Source: Opitutaceae bacterium (GTDB lineage Bacteria; Verrucomicrobiota; Verrucomicrobiia; Opitutales; Opitutaceae). Taken from it: a DNA stretch of 64,000 bases. Every line of letters begins with the position of its first letter. The first letter of the stretch is position 1. The stretch is taken from contig JAUSID010000086.1 of assembly GCA_030648295.1 (NCBI GenBank), forward strand, positions 1 through 64,000. Reading direction: 5' to 3'. Both the position numbers and the translations under genes were made by a program. Under the pieces are notes generated by a model. That model was not told the DNA's origin. It made no database searches and saw only the letters and a list, made by a program, of their open reading frames with translations. This document shows, piece after piece, positions 19,814-28,689 of this stretch.

Positions 19814-21664
19814 TTAAAACCGCCACTCGACGCCGCCAAACACCCCGCGCGGCAGAGCGGCGTAGCCGTAAACCTCCTCGTAAGCTTCATTGAGCGCGTT
19901 CTCGATGCGAAGCTTGAGCAACAGGTCCGCGGTCAGCGCGTAGCTCGTGAATACGCGCACGTTGGTATAATCCTCGAACGGCCGCGTGCCATCGAGGCGG
20001 TCGGCGACAAAGTGCACGCCCGCGCCAATTTTCCACGCTTTCATCGCCTGCACCCGAACCTCGGCGTCGCCGGTGTGGCGCGGACGGCGCGCGAGGGGCG
20101 CGCCCGTGACTTCATTGTGCGCTTCGAGATAGGTGTAACTGAGGCGTGTCCTCACGGCAGACGCGGGGTTCGCCGCAATCGCGAGTTCGGCACCTTTCGT
20201 CGAAGCACGCGCGCGGTTCACGGTGCGACCCTCATAGGTGACGAAGTTCACGTATTCCCATTCGAAAAGATCCCGGAATTCGTTCTTGAAATACGTCGCG
20301 CTCAGGGTCGCGGCGCCACGGAGAAAATCCTGCTCGATCCCGACGTCCCAACCTTTCGATTTTTCGGGCGCGAGGTTCGAGTTGGCCAACTGGCCCCATT
20401 GTGGAACGCCATAGCGGTCGTCCGCCCCCGGTGCGCTGAAGCCGGTGCCGTAAGTTGCGCGGAGCTTCGTGCCGGTCGCCACGCGCCACGACGCGCCCGT
20501 GCGCCACGTGATCGCGCTGCCCACCGATTCAAAATCGTCGTAGCGCACGCCCCCGATAACCGTAACGGCGTCGGTTGGCCGCAACGTCGTGGAAACGTAC
20601 CCGGCGGCGACATCGTCGTCGCTCGTCACGCGATCGATGGCAAAGCGCGAGCGCTCGTAATTTACGCCCGCGACGATCTCCGCGCGCGTGGCGGCAGCCC
20701 AGGTGTTTTGCCAATCGAGAATATTGCGACGATTACGCTGCGCGGAGACGGAGCCGAAGCTCGCGTAGGCGTATGCGCGGCGATGCGCGGCGAGCGTCAG
20801 GCGCGAGGTGAACGTCTCGCCGAAGCTTGCCTGTCCGTAAACGGTCGCCAGAGAGTTGTCCGTGTCGACGACGCCGGGGGCATGGAACAGCCGCGAGCCG
20901 GGCTCCTCGAAATCGCCGTTCTGGCCGCGCCACGTGGCGCCGAACAGAAGCGTGGGAGTTGGCGTGTATTCGAGCCGTGTTGTATAGGCCCACTGGCGAT
21001 AGTCGTTCGCCGGCTGGTCGTTCGCCGTTTCCGTGTAACCGAGCGACACGCTGTAATCGAACGCCTTCGTGCCACCCTGAAGCGCGCCAGAGGCGCCGAT
21101 GCTGTCGAACGAACCGGCGGATAATGCGAGACTGCCGCCAAACGGAGCGCAGCCGCGCGTGGTGTCGACGAGGATCACGCCGCCCATCGCCGAGCTGCCG
21201 TAGAGGGTGCTTTGCGGGCCGCGCAGCACTTCGACGCGATCCATGCCACCGAGATCGGCGCCGCCGAGGAAGTTTTGATACGATGCGGAGCGATCGTTCA
21301 TGCGCACGCCGTCCACGAAGAACAGCGTTTGGTGCGCATTCGCGCCCCGGAGGAGCACCGTGCTCTGGCTGCCAACCGCGCCGGCGCTATAGAGGATCAC
21401 GCCCGGCTGCTGCGCGAGCGCGGTCTTGAAGCTCTCGATCTGCGCCGCACGCAGATCGCCGAGCGGCACGACGCTCACCGCGCTCGGCGTGAGCTTCGGG
21501 TCCTGTGGCGTCCGTGACGCGGCCAGGACATAGTTTTCCATTTGCACGGCGTCACTGTGGGTGGGCGCGGCGGGCGCGGTTTGAGCGCGGACGGACACAT
21601 TGCCGACCGCGGCGCTGAGCACGATAAACCATCCAGCAATGCTGGACAGCAGGGACTTATTCAT
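19814..21664 (-). CDS. btuB: TonB-dependent outer-membrane cobalamin receptor BtuB
   Basis: The 616-residue product has a signal peptide (about residues 1-27) and a TonB-box-like VLAASRTPQ. A plug domain follows with GQ-like RGPQSTLYGSSAMGGVI, then a 22-strand barrel ending in WRF, the aromatic C-terminus needed for barrel assembly. It would bring cobalamin across the outer membrane. It is the first gene behind the cobalamin riboswitch and is followed by btuF, btuC and btuD, so the substrate call is well supported by context. Confidence 0.92.
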   Translation of the reverse strand: MNKSLLSSIAGWFIVLSAAVGNVSVRAQTAPAAPTHSDAVQMENYVLAASRTPQDPKLTPSAVSVVPLGDLRAAQIESFKTALAQQPGVILYSAGAVGSQSTVLLRGANAHQTLFFVDGVRMNDRSASYQNFLGGADLGGMDRVEVLRGPQSTLYGSSAMGGVILVDTTRGCAPFGGSLALSAGSFDSIGASGALQGGTKAFDYSVSLGYTETANDQPANDYRQWAYTTRLEYTPTPTLLFGATWRGQNGDFEEPGSRLFHAPGVVDTDNSLATVYGQASFGETFTSRLTLAAHRRAYAYASFGSVSAQRNRRNILDWQNTWAAATRAEIVAGVNYERSRFAIDRVTSDDDVAAGYVSTTLRPTDAVTVIGGVRYDDFESVGSAITWRTGASWRVATGTKLRATYGTGFSAPGADDRYGVPQWGQLANSNLAPEKSKGWDVGIEQDFLRGAATLSATYFKNEFRDLFEWEYVNFVTYEGRTVNRARASTKGAELAIAANPASAVRTRLSYTYLEAHNEVTGAPLARRPRHTGDAEVRVQAMKAWKIGAGVHFVADRLDGTRPFEDYTNVRVFTSYALTADLLLKLRIENALNEAYEEVYGYAALPRGVFGGVEWRF

Positions 21665-21794
21665 GGCGGTTCTGTCTTATTTTAGTAAGAGCAGACACCA
21701 CTCACCGGGAACTCCGGTGTATAGGTCCTGCCCTCACGCTTCATTTTTGCGATGAAGATTTCGCGAACGGCGTGCGCAAAAGTTTCGCGCCGGA

Positions 21795-22000
21795 CGCGTG
21801 AGCATCTAAGGAGTGGATATTCGGACTCCGCATGTGACGCCGGCCGAGCCGGCTGCCTCGCCTCCGCCTTCACCGGGCGTTAACCCGATTGGCTTTACCG
21901 CGTCATTGTTCGACGCGGTGGAGGTCTGGACTGATGCGATACCGCAGCGCAACTGTGGCCGATTCTCACGGCCTTTCCCGCTGCCTCAGACATTGGAAAA
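21795..22000 (-). promoter_or_regulatory. Cobalamin riboswitch upstream of btuB
   Basis: Read on the minus strand, an AGCGGGAA segment is followed by GGCCGTGAGAATCGGCC and then GCGCTGCGGTA. This matches the AGGGAA / GTGcGAATC / cGCaGCGGTA core of B12 aptamers. Further on, AAGCCAATCGGG with CCCGGTGAAG resembles the B12-box arm, and GAGTCCGAATATCC matches the closing CCGAAnACC segment. The aptamer ends about 130 bases before btuB. CACCGG with CCGGTG near 21705-21722 could form an expression-platform hairpin close to the start. B12 would repress the uptake operon. Confidence 0.88.
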
Positions 22001-22120
22001 GAACAACGAACGCGATAACCGCACCGACTTCCGACCGGGCTGGCAATACATTTCATGACCAGATCTTGCGACAGACCTTAACAACCGGCGCCGACGTCCG
22101 CATTCCAGCAAGCCGCGGAT

Positions 22121-23419
22121 TCAGAAATCCTGCAACGTGCTCTCGACGGGGCCGCGGGTCGGATCGAGCCGGACCATGACTTCACCCAGTAAATAAATCG
22201 ACCCAGTGACGACGATCGGAGCGTTGGGCGCGCCAGCCGGGCAGAGATTCGGCGCAGGAAACAGCTCGTCCAGCGTCGCGTGGATGACTTTTCCACGAAA
22301 CGACGCGGGGACGAACGATTCGAGCTCCGCGTGGCTGCAGGCGCGCGCCTGATCCGGCACCACGAAATGGATCTCGGCGGCATGGCAGCAGATCGTCTCG
22401 ATTAGCGGCCTCGCGCGCGCCGCGCCGAGCACGCCCGCGATGACGACGGGCGCACAGCCGGTCTCAGCCGCGAGACGCGAGAGGTTCGTATCGAGCGCCT
22501 GCGCGCCGTCGGCATTGTGCGAGGCGTCGAGCACGAGCAAACGTGCGCCCACGCGCGTGCGCTGCCACCGGCCGGGCCAATCGACCGCACGCAACGCTCG
22601 GCGCACGAGTTCGCCGTGCAGCCCCCACGGTGGCGCGAGCACCCGTGCGGCCACGCTCGCGGTGGCGGCGTTCACGCGCTGGTATTCTCCCTCGAGATTC
22701 GTGCACGGGTAAGCCTCGATGTCCTGACCGAATTCCTCCGCCACCGAAAACACGCTCGAGCCGCGTTCCGCCGCGATCGAACGGATCACATCCTCGGCCG
22801 CGGACGGCAGGAGACCGATGACCACCGACACGCCGGGTTTGATGATGCCCGCCTTCTCTCGCGCGATCGATTCGAGCGTGTCGCCTAAAAGTTCGGTATG
22901 ATCCATGCCGATCGACGTGATGGCGCTCACCTCCGGCACCACGACATTGGTCGCGTCGAGACGCCCGCCGAGTCCCGCCTCGATCACGGCAAGGTCACAC
23001 CCGGAGCGCGCGAAATGGACCAACGCCACCGCCGTCATGAATTCAAAATAGCTCGGGTGATCACGGTCATCCGTACGGGCGAGCTGGGCCGCGATCGGTC
23101 GCAATTCGTGCGTGTAGGCGACGATTTCGGCCTCGGTGAGAGCCCGGCGATTCACCTGCACGCGTTCGCCGAGCTTCACGAGGTGCGGCGACGTGTAGAG
23201 GCCGGTTCGCCAGCCGGCCGCGCACAAGGCGGCTTCGAGCATTGCCGCGACCGAGCCTTTGCCGTTGGTGCCGGCGATGTGCACGCACGGTATTTTCTCC
23301 GGGTGTCCCAGCGCGTCGGCGAACCGGCGCATACGATCCAGCCCGAGCCGGACGCCGCGCCGCTTCAGTCCGGCCAGGTAGCGTTTGACTTCTTCGTAAC
23401 CGGAAACCGCCGGCATCAT
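22121..23419 (-). CDS. folC: Bifunctional dihydrofolate/folylpolyglutamate synthase FolC
   Basis: FolC adds glutamate to dihydropteroate and extends the folate tail. The 432-residue Mur-ligase-like protein has IAGTNGKGSVAAMLEAAL (P-loop), GLYTSPHL, EAGLGGRLDATNVV, GMDHTELLGDT, EKAGIIKPG and VLDASHNADGAQAL. The upstream ATG codon pair gives MMPAVSGYEEV. It is the last gene of the leftward folate operon, 19 bases after pabC. A divergent, broken copy of its C-terminus lies at 53440-53710. Confidence 0.94.
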   Translation of the reverse strand: MMPAVSGYEEVKRYLAGLKRRGVRLGLDRMRRFADALGHPEKIPCVHIAGTNGKGSVAAMLEAALCAAGWRTGLYTSPHLVKLGERVQVNRRALTEAEIVAYTHELRPIAAQLARTDDRDHPSYFEFMTAVALVHFARSGCDLAVIEAGLGGRLDATNVVVPEVSAITSIGMDHTELLGDTLESIAREKAGIIKPGVSVVIGLLPSAAEDVIRSIAAERGSSVFSVAEEFGQDIEAYPCTNLEGEYQRVNAATASVAARVLAPPWGLHGELVRRALRAVDWPGRWQRTRVGARLLVLDASHNADGAQALDTNLSRLAAETGCAPVVIAGVLGAARARPLIETICCHAAEIHFVVPDQARACSHAELESFVPASFRGKVIHATLDELFPAPNLCPAGAPNAPIVVTGSIYLLGEVMVRLDPTRGPVESTLQDF

Positions 23420-23438
23420 GGCACGCGTGCGTCGTGGC

Positions 23439-24278
23439 TCATTCAGCCGAAGCCGACTTCAACTCCAACGCGCGAAATCTCTCGCGAATCCCTGTCGTGA
23501 CTGGATTGCACGAGAGATCGTAGCTTCGCTCGTCCACGCGTCCGACCGGCATCACACCCAGCAGCGAATTGGTGACAAAAACCTCGTCGGCCGCAAGGAG
23601 CAGCGCACCGGGAATTGCTCCCTCGTCCACGGGCTCGGCTATCAACAGCCGCAGCACCGCGGCCCGGGCGATCCCCGGGAGGATGCCCTGCGCCAGCGAC
23701 GGCGTGTGCACAAGGCCGTCTTTGACGACAAACACATTGCTGATCGCGCCCTCCAGGACGGCGCCATCGGCAGCGACGAAGAGTGCTTCGTCAAAACCGG
23801 AGGCCTCCGCACCGCGCTTCGCCCGGATGCACTTCAGGTAGTTGAGGGTCTTGTGTCCGGAGAGTTCGTGATTCCGCCCGTTTTCGCGCATGGTCTTCAG
23901 GCGGAAACCGCGAGCGTATAGTTCGGAAGGATACAAATTCCGGCCCGGCACAATCAGCTCCCCGACTCCGCCGGGGCTCTGATAAACGACCAGCTTCAGT
24001 GCAGCGTCACGCAGGGCGTTCGCCCCGATGCACTGCCGGCAACGCGCATGCAGTTCCTCGCGCGAAATCGCCAAAACGAGCCCAAGCTCGGCCGCGCTGC
24101 GGCCCAGTCGCTCTGCATGCTCCGGGAAGAAAACAAGGCGCCCGTCGAGCACCTTGATGGTCTCGAACAGCCCGAGCCCATACATGAAGCCGTCGCCCAA
24201 CGGCGAGATCCGCGCGTCAGCGGCCGCGATCACTTCTCCGTTTAGAACAACGCTGCGGGTCGTGGCGGGGTGGTTCAT
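23439..24278 (-). CDS. pabC: Aminodeoxychorismate lyase PabC
   Basis: A PLP-dependent fold-type IV enzyme that splits aminodeoxychorismate to p-aminobenzoate and pyruvate. The 279-residue product has DGFMYGLGLFETI, HAERLGRSA, the PLP lysine region in GHKTLNYL, EALFVAADGAVLEGAISNVFVV and GILPGIAR. Branched-chain or D-amino-acid transaminases share the fold. The neighbour pabB and the folate setting make PabC most likely. Confidence 0.88.
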   Translation of the reverse strand: MNHPATTRSVVLNGEVIAAADARISPLGDGFMYGLGLFETIKVLDGRLVFFPEHAERLGRSAAELGLVLAISREELHARCRQCIGANALRDAALKLVVYQSPGGVGELIVPGRNLYPSELYARGFRLKTMRENGRNHELSGHKTLNYLKCIRAKRGAEASGFDEALFVAADGAVLEGAISNVFVVKDGLVHTPSLAQGILPGIARAAVLRLLIAEPVDEGAIPGALLLAADEVFVTNSLLGVMPVGRVDERSYDLSCNPVTTGIRERFRALELKSASAE

Positions 24279-24310
24279 GTCACAAGTGGGTCAGACGCTA
24301 ATCCGGCATA

Positions 24311-25702
24311 TCATAACCTCAGTTCCTCGACGAGCGCGGCATGCATCGCACAGCCTTTGTCCAGAGTTTCCTGGTACTCGGATTCGGGGTCGGAATCCCA
24401 GACGATTCCGCCGCCGACGTGATAGTAGGCGCGCCCGCCCACGCACTGGATCGTCCGGATGGCGATGTTGAGGTCGCAATTGCCGTCGAACCCAATGCAG
24501 CCAATCGCGCCGCTGTAGATGTGCCTACGGTGCGGCTCGAGCTCGTCGATGATTTGCATTGCGCGAATTTTCGGCGCACCGGTGATCGAGCCACCGGGAA
24601 ACGCCGCCCGCAGGCAGTCGAATATATCTGCGCCCGGGCGAAGCCGCCCCGAAACGGTGGCCACCAGATGAAACACGGTCGGATGCGTCTCCAGCCGATA
24701 CAATTCGTCGACGCGAATCGAACCGAACTCGCAGACGCGGCCGAGATCGTTGCGCTCGAGATCCACAATCATCAGCAGTTCCGCTCGATCCTTGTCGCTC
24801 GCGAGGAGCTGCCGTCCGAGTTCGGCGTCCTCGACGCGGTCCGTGCCGCGGCGACGCGTGCCCTTGATCGGACGCGTCTCGACGCGTCCATTCTGGAGTC
24901 GCAGGAAGCGCTCGGGCGAACTGCTGACCATCTGCCGCTCGCCAAAGTTGAGATAGCTCGCAAACGGCGCCGGGCTGCGCCGCCGGAGCCGCCGGTAAAG
25001 TTCGTAAGGATGACAGGGCAGCGGCATCTCGAATCGCTGACTGAGATTGACCTGATAAACATCTCCCGCCGCGATGTAGTCTTTGATCCGCACGATTGCG
25101 CCGAGATAGGTTTCTTTTGTGAAGTTTGCGCGCGGCGCGTGAACCGCCGCCGGCGAGCGCATCTCCGGCCGCGCAGCGCGGCCGCGAATCAACGCACCGC
25201 GCACCGTCGATTCCACCCGCTGCACGATCGTTTGCTCGTCGGAGCCGGCAACGGAATTCGCGACGATGAAGGTGCGCTTGCTGGCGAGATCGAATGCCAG
25301 CACGCCGTCGTAGAGGCCGAGCTCCACTTCGGGAATGCCCAGGTCGTCTGCGCTCGAGCGCGCGATCCCTTCGAAGCGCAGCCCGAACTCGTATGAAAAG
25401 TAACCGACGGCACCGCTGGCGAAAGGGAGCGCCGTTGACGCCGGCGCGCAATAGCGTTCGAAAAGCCGGCGCAGTTCCAGAATCACGTCGCCACGGTGCA
25501 TTTCCGTGCGGCCGTCTTGCGTGAGGGTGATTTCATCGCCGCGGGCGCAAAAGACGACAAACGGATCGAAGCCGATGAATGAAAAGCGGCCAAGGCCGCC
25601 GACGGACAGCGCGCTGTCGAGGAAGAAGCACGGCGGCCGATCGCAGAGGACGTCGAACAGCTCCTCCGGCCCGACGCCGAATTCAACTTCCTGGAGCAGC
25701 AT
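24311..25702 (-). CDS. pabB: Aminodeoxychorismate synthase component I PabB
   Basis: PabB converts chorismate and ammonia to aminodeoxychorismate. The 463-residue product has the chorismate-binding domain with AAGDVYQVNLSQRF, SSSPERFLR, PIKGTRRRG (PIKGT marks PabB; anthranilate synthases have PIAGT), DLERNDLGRV, FPGGSITGAPK and YSGAIGCIG. No glutamine amidotransferase gene (pabA) is seen in the operon, so it must be elsewhere or ammonia is used. It overlaps folK by 20 bases. Confidence 0.92.
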   Translation of the reverse strand: MLLQEVEFGVGPEELFDVLCDRPPCFFLDSALSVGGLGRFSFIGFDPFVVFCARGDEITLTQDGRTEMHRGDVILELRRLFERYCAPASTALPFASGAVGYFSYEFGLRFEGIARSSADDLGIPEVELGLYDGVLAFDLASKRTFIVANSVAGSDEQTIVQRVESTVRGALIRGRAARPEMRSPAAVHAPRANFTKETYLGAIVRIKDYIAAGDVYQVNLSQRFEMPLPCHPYELYRRLRRRSPAPFASYLNFGERQMVSSSPERFLRLQNGRVETRPIKGTRRRGTDRVEDAELGRQLLASDKDRAELLMIVDLERNDLGRVCEFGSIRVDELYRLETHPTVFHLVATVSGRLRPGADIFDCLRAAFPGGSITGAPKIRAMQIIDELEPHRRHIYSGAIGCIGFDGNCDLNIAIRTIQCVGGRAYYHVGGGIVWDSDPESEYQETLDKGCAMHAALVEELRL

Positions 25703-26216
25703 CGTTCGGGGTCGCGGTTTCGGCCGGCGCCCAGCTCAGCGGCGCGATTTTTCGCAGCCCGCCGGAATCGATGCTGGACGCGAGGGACTGAACGGATTTG
25801 CCGCCGACCGCCAAGTCGGGCGCGATTTCCGCGAGTGGAGTGAGCACGAAACTGCGCTTGCGCATCCGCGCATGCGGAATCGTCAGCGCCGGATCGTCGA
25901 GCACGAGTTCCTCGTAGAGCAGGACGTCGATGTCGATCGTGCGCGGGCCCCAGCGTTCGAGGCGCACGCGGCCGAGATCGGCCTCGATCTGCAGGCAGCG
26001 CGCGAGCAGTTCGTACGGCGAGCAGGTGGTCGTAACGCGGAGGACCGCGTTGAGGAACTCCGGCTGCGCCGCGTAGCCTACCGCGGGCGACGCGTAAACC
26101 GACGACACCACCACGACGCGGAGCTGTGGCGGCGCGTGCAACCGGCGCACAGCCTCGGCCAGATGCCACGACCGCTCGCCGAGGTTGCTGCCGATCGCGA
26201 GATACGCGTTATGCAC
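25683..26216 (-). CDS. folK: HPPK, 6-hydroxymethyl-dihydropterin pyrophosphokinase FolK
   Basis: FolK transfers pyrophosphate from ATP to hydroxymethyl-dihydropterin. The 177-residue protein shows the full family pattern: AYLAIGSNLGERSWHL, VYASPAVGY, QPEFLNAVLRVTT, ERWGPRTIDIDVLLY and IPHARMRKRSFVLTPLAEI. Its 3' end overlaps pabB by 20 bases and its start overlaps folB by 8 bases, so the order folP-folB-folK-pabB is compact. Confidence 0.95.
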   Translation of the reverse strand: MHNAYLAIGSNLGERSWHLAEAVRRLHAPPQLRVVVVSSVYASPAVGYAAQPEFLNAVLRVTTTCSPYELLARCLQIEADLGRVRLERWGPRTIDIDVLLYEELVLDDPALTIPHARMRKRSFVLTPLAEIAPDLAVGGKSVQSLASSIDSGGLRKIAPLSWAPAETATPNDAAPGS

Positions 26217-26574
26217 GGGTCTTGCTCGTTTCCAGTGCCACGTAATCGAGCGCGCCGGGCACGGGCACGGAGGGTTTCTTGATTGTGATGTCGACCTGTT
26301 GCACGCGGGCGAACTTTGCGAGAATGCGATCGATGATGTCGTTCGCGAGCGTCTCGAGCAGCTTCACCCGATCCTGTTCGACCACGTCGCGGCAGAGCGC
26401 GAACACCTGCGTATAATCAACGGTGTGATGCAACGAGTCCGTGCGCACGGCCTCGGCCACGTCGAGCGTCATGACCAGGTCGACCATGAAGCGCTGGCCG
26501 AGCGTGTTTTCCTCGGCCAGGTGCCCGTGGTAACCGTAAAAGTTCATGTTCTTGAGGTGAATTCGTGCGTTCAT
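26209..26574 (-). CDS. folB: Dihydroneopterin aldolase FolB
   Basis: FolB cuts dihydroneopterin to hydroxymethyl-dihydropterin. The 121-residue product shows YGYHGHLAEENTLGQRFMVDL near the start, DYTQVFALC, LLETLANDIIDRIL with the active-site Glu, and a closing ITIKKPSVPVPG. Length is normal. It starts with an ATGA overlap at the folP stop and overlaps folK by 8 bases. Confidence 0.94.
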   Translation of the reverse strand: MNARIHLKNMNFYGYHGHLAEENTLGQRFMVDLVMTLDVAEAVRTDSLHHTVDYTQVFALCRDVVEQDRVKLLETLANDIIDRILAKFARVQQVDITIKKPSVPVPGALDYVALETSKTRA

Positions 26575-27431
26575 CGCGAGGAGGCTTGGCGAATCGCATA
26601 GGCCATTTGCGCCGCACGCAAGTTGGCTTGCACGTCATGCACCCGAATGAAGTCAACCTCCTGCCACACGGCGAGCACCGTGGTCGCGAGCGTGCCCTCC
26701 AACCGCTCCTCCGGCGGGAGCCCGCCGAGCACACGGCCAATGGTCGATTTTCGCGACGCCCCCAGGAGCAGCGGGCAACCGACGCACTTCAACTCGGCCA
26801 GGCGGCCCATGATCGCGAGGTTTTGCTCGGGTGTCTTGGCGAAGCCGATGCCGGGATCGAGGATCACGCGCTCGCGACTAATACCGGAGCGTGCCGCGAT
26901 CTCCAGCGACGCGGCGAAGAAGCGCTTGATGCTCTGAATCGGATCGCCCGCGAACTCCGGAAAGGCGACGTCGTTGTGCATCACGATCACGGGGCAGCCG
27001 AATTCGGCGGCGACCTCCGCCAATTCCGGCGAGCGTTGCAGCCCGTGGATGTCGTTGAGCACGTGCGCACCGGCTCGCAGGGCCGCGCGCGCAACAGCGG
27101 GCTTATAGGTGTCGATCGACAACGGGACTGACGAACGCGGGGCGAACGCTTCAAGCACTGGAATGACGCGGGCGATTTCCTCCTCATCGGAAATTTCCTC
27201 GTGACCGGGCCGGGTCGATTGCCCGCCGATATCGAGCATGGCGGCGCCGTCGATGACCATGCGCTGCGCCTGCGCGAGTGCGGATTCGAGCACGGTGAAT
27301 TTTCCGCCATCGAAAAACGAATCCGGCGTGACGTTGAGAACGCCGACAATCAGCGGTTCGCCGCCAACCACGATCTGCCGATCGCGGCACGGCAGCAGGC
27401 GCGGAGTAGTGAGTTGGCCCGCAGAGGTCAT
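26571..27431 (-). CDS. folP: Dihydropteroate synthase FolP
   Basis: FolP condenses p-aminobenzoate with hydroxymethyl-dihydropterin pyrophosphate; it is the sulfonamide target. The 286-residue barrel contains GVLNVTPDSFFDGG, MLDIGGQSTRPG, LSIDTYKPAVA, VIVMHND, VILDPGIGFAKTPEQN, GCPLLLGASRKS and IRVHDVQ. ATG 27431 is chosen because homology starts soon after it; the open frame extends to 27524 with unrelated residues. It is the first gene of the folate operon. Confidence 0.94.
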   Translation of the reverse strand: MTSAGQLTTPRLLPCRDRQIVVGGEPLIVGVLNVTPDSFFDGGKFTVLESALAQAQRMVIDGAAMLDIGGQSTRPGHEEISDEEEIARVIPVLEAFAPRSSVPLSIDTYKPAVARAALRAGAHVLNDIHGLQRSPELAEVAAEFGCPVIVMHNDVAFPEFAGDPIQSIKRFFAASLEIAARSGISRERVILDPGIGFAKTPEQNLAIMGRLAELKCVGCPLLLGASRKSTIGRVLGGLPPEERLEGTLATTVLAVWQEVDFIRVHDVQANLRAAQMAYAIRQASSR

Positions 27432-27769
27432 TGAGTGATAGAAGTTGTCTTGTTGCACCGCAGCATCCCGCCCCATGCTGAAGCGTTTGGCGCTGCACGC
27501 GATTCCCTTTGCTGTCATGCGCAAAGGTTGCGAACGTCAGCCCACAGGACGCGGAGTCTACCCGTGCCTTGAAGCGGCGACGATTCTCATGCCGGATGAC
27601 ACGGCTGGACTGGCGCTGCGAAAACCGAACCGCGCGTCAGCCAGCCGAATTGAATCCGGCTGATGTTCCGGAAAGGGTCTTTTCTAGCACCAACCCGCTG
27701 CCTCCTCGTGAGCCTGAAGCCCGCTACAAATAAGGCGCCGACCAGCGGTTCCGCCGCGCTCGGCAGCAT
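27432..27769. other. Intergenic stretch without recognised genes
   Basis: This 338-base stretch lies upstream of folP and downstream of two small hypothetical genes on the same strand. It should contain the folate promoter, but I see no convincing -35/-10 pair, no riboswitch core and no strong palindrome. Short open frames here have no recognisable protein features. Confidence 0.4.
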
Positions 27770-28099
27770 TTACTTTGCGGATGCGCGACATCTGCTCCTC
27801 TTCACGCAGTCGGACGGCACAACGACTGGTTTCCCGATCACTTGGCTATAGTATCCGCGAAACACGAGACGGGCGCATGAAACGGTCGAGTTTCTCCCCC
27901 GTCCCCGTCCGCGGTGCCTAACCGGCCTGGTTGGTATCGGACGCCAGTTTCGTTCGCGGCCATAGTAGCGACCGTCAGCCAAGCTCAAAATCGTCACCAT
28001 GCCCACAGAGGCGTATGCGTAATCTTCCTCGGTAGGATCGTCGAAGCTGCTGAAAACACGACCTTGGTCGTTAATGAAAACATAACGGGCGGCAGGCAT
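27770..28099 (-). CDS. Small hypothetical protein
   Basis: The 109-residue frame begins MPAARYVFINDQGRVFSSF and has a plausible protein-like first half with alternating hydrophobic residues (VGMVTILSLADGRYYG). It then has a very Arg-rich middle (residues 58-70) and a Cys/Arg-rich end. I do not recognise a family. It follows the next small gene by five bases on the same strand, as in a two-gene cassette. The poor second half may mean that the true stop has been lost by a frameshift. Confidence 0.45.
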   Translation of the reverse strand: MPAARYVFINDQGRVFSSFDDPTEEDYAYASVGMVTILSLADGRYYGRERNWRPIPTRPVRHRGRGRGRNSTVSCARLVFRGYYSQVIGKPVVVPSDCVKRSRCRASAK

Positions 28100-28104
28100 A
28101 AGAA

Positions 28105-28326
28105 TCAGGCCGAGGTTGCCGGCGGCAAATTCACGTGCAGGCCGGGGTGCATTTGCTTCAACACGCTTGCCCAGGCATGGGCTTCATCGACTTCTTGGGT
28201 TGCGCCCCGCTCAAGCACCTTCGCCAGCCTTTCTGCCATGCCGCGTTCGCGGCAAAGTTGGTGGAGCTTTTGCCATCCCGCTTCATCGGCCCGCAGCGCC
28301 AAATCTAGAAGCTCGGCATCCGTCAT
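28105..28326 (-). CDS. Small hypothetical helical protein
   Basis: The 73-residue product starts MTDAELLDLALRADEAGW and is mostly helical and acidic/basic, ending LHVNLPPATSA. The composition looks like a genuine soluble protein, but I know no family. Its ATG overlaps the stop of an upstream frame by ATGA (28323-28326). That upstream frame (to about 28440) gives a helical stretch and may be the end of a broken partner gene. A toxin-antitoxin-like cassette is one possibility, without direct evidence. Confidence 0.5.
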   Translation of the reverse strand: MTDAELLDLALRADEAGWQKLHQLCRERGMAERLAKVLERGATQEVDEAHAWASVLKQMHPGLHVNLPPATSA

Positions 28327-28488
28327 GGAATATTTTCCACGAGTTGCTCAACAATTACCAAGAGCTCAGCAAGCTCTGCGGGTTTGCTCAAGATAGCGTG
28401 AAGAAGGATCCGGGCAGAGCGTGAAAGAAGGCGGGTATACGGAAAGATTTTGAATGGAGCCGGCCGGGCGGATTGTCGCTGGCGCTCG

Positions 28489-28685
28489 ATGCAGTGCATC
28501 CACGCATGCGAGCTGACCCCGGAGCAGTATCTTGACACCGAAGCGTATCGTCAGGTCCGGCCAAAATGGTGTGCCCACGTTGCGGGAAGATGGGGCCGCT
28601 GCACCGGCACGGTCGCTACGAGCGCGGGATCGTTCAGCACGCCGATGCGCGCCATGACGTGGACCCCAACAGAGGTGCGGAACCG
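28489..28685 (+). pseudogene. Possible remnant of a zinc-ribbon transposase-associated protein
   Basis: One frame reads ELTPEQYLDTEAYRQVRPK. A frame shifted by one base continues CPRCGKMGPLHRHGRYERG from 28569. Together they resemble the zinc-ribbon N-terminus of small transposon-associated proteins. Both pieces overlap near 28560, which suggests a one-base lesion. No start, no C-terminal part and no flanking element ends are visible. This is a weak call that rests on the CxxC-x-H-x-H-like spacing. Confidence 0.3.
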
Positions 28686-28689
28686 CACG

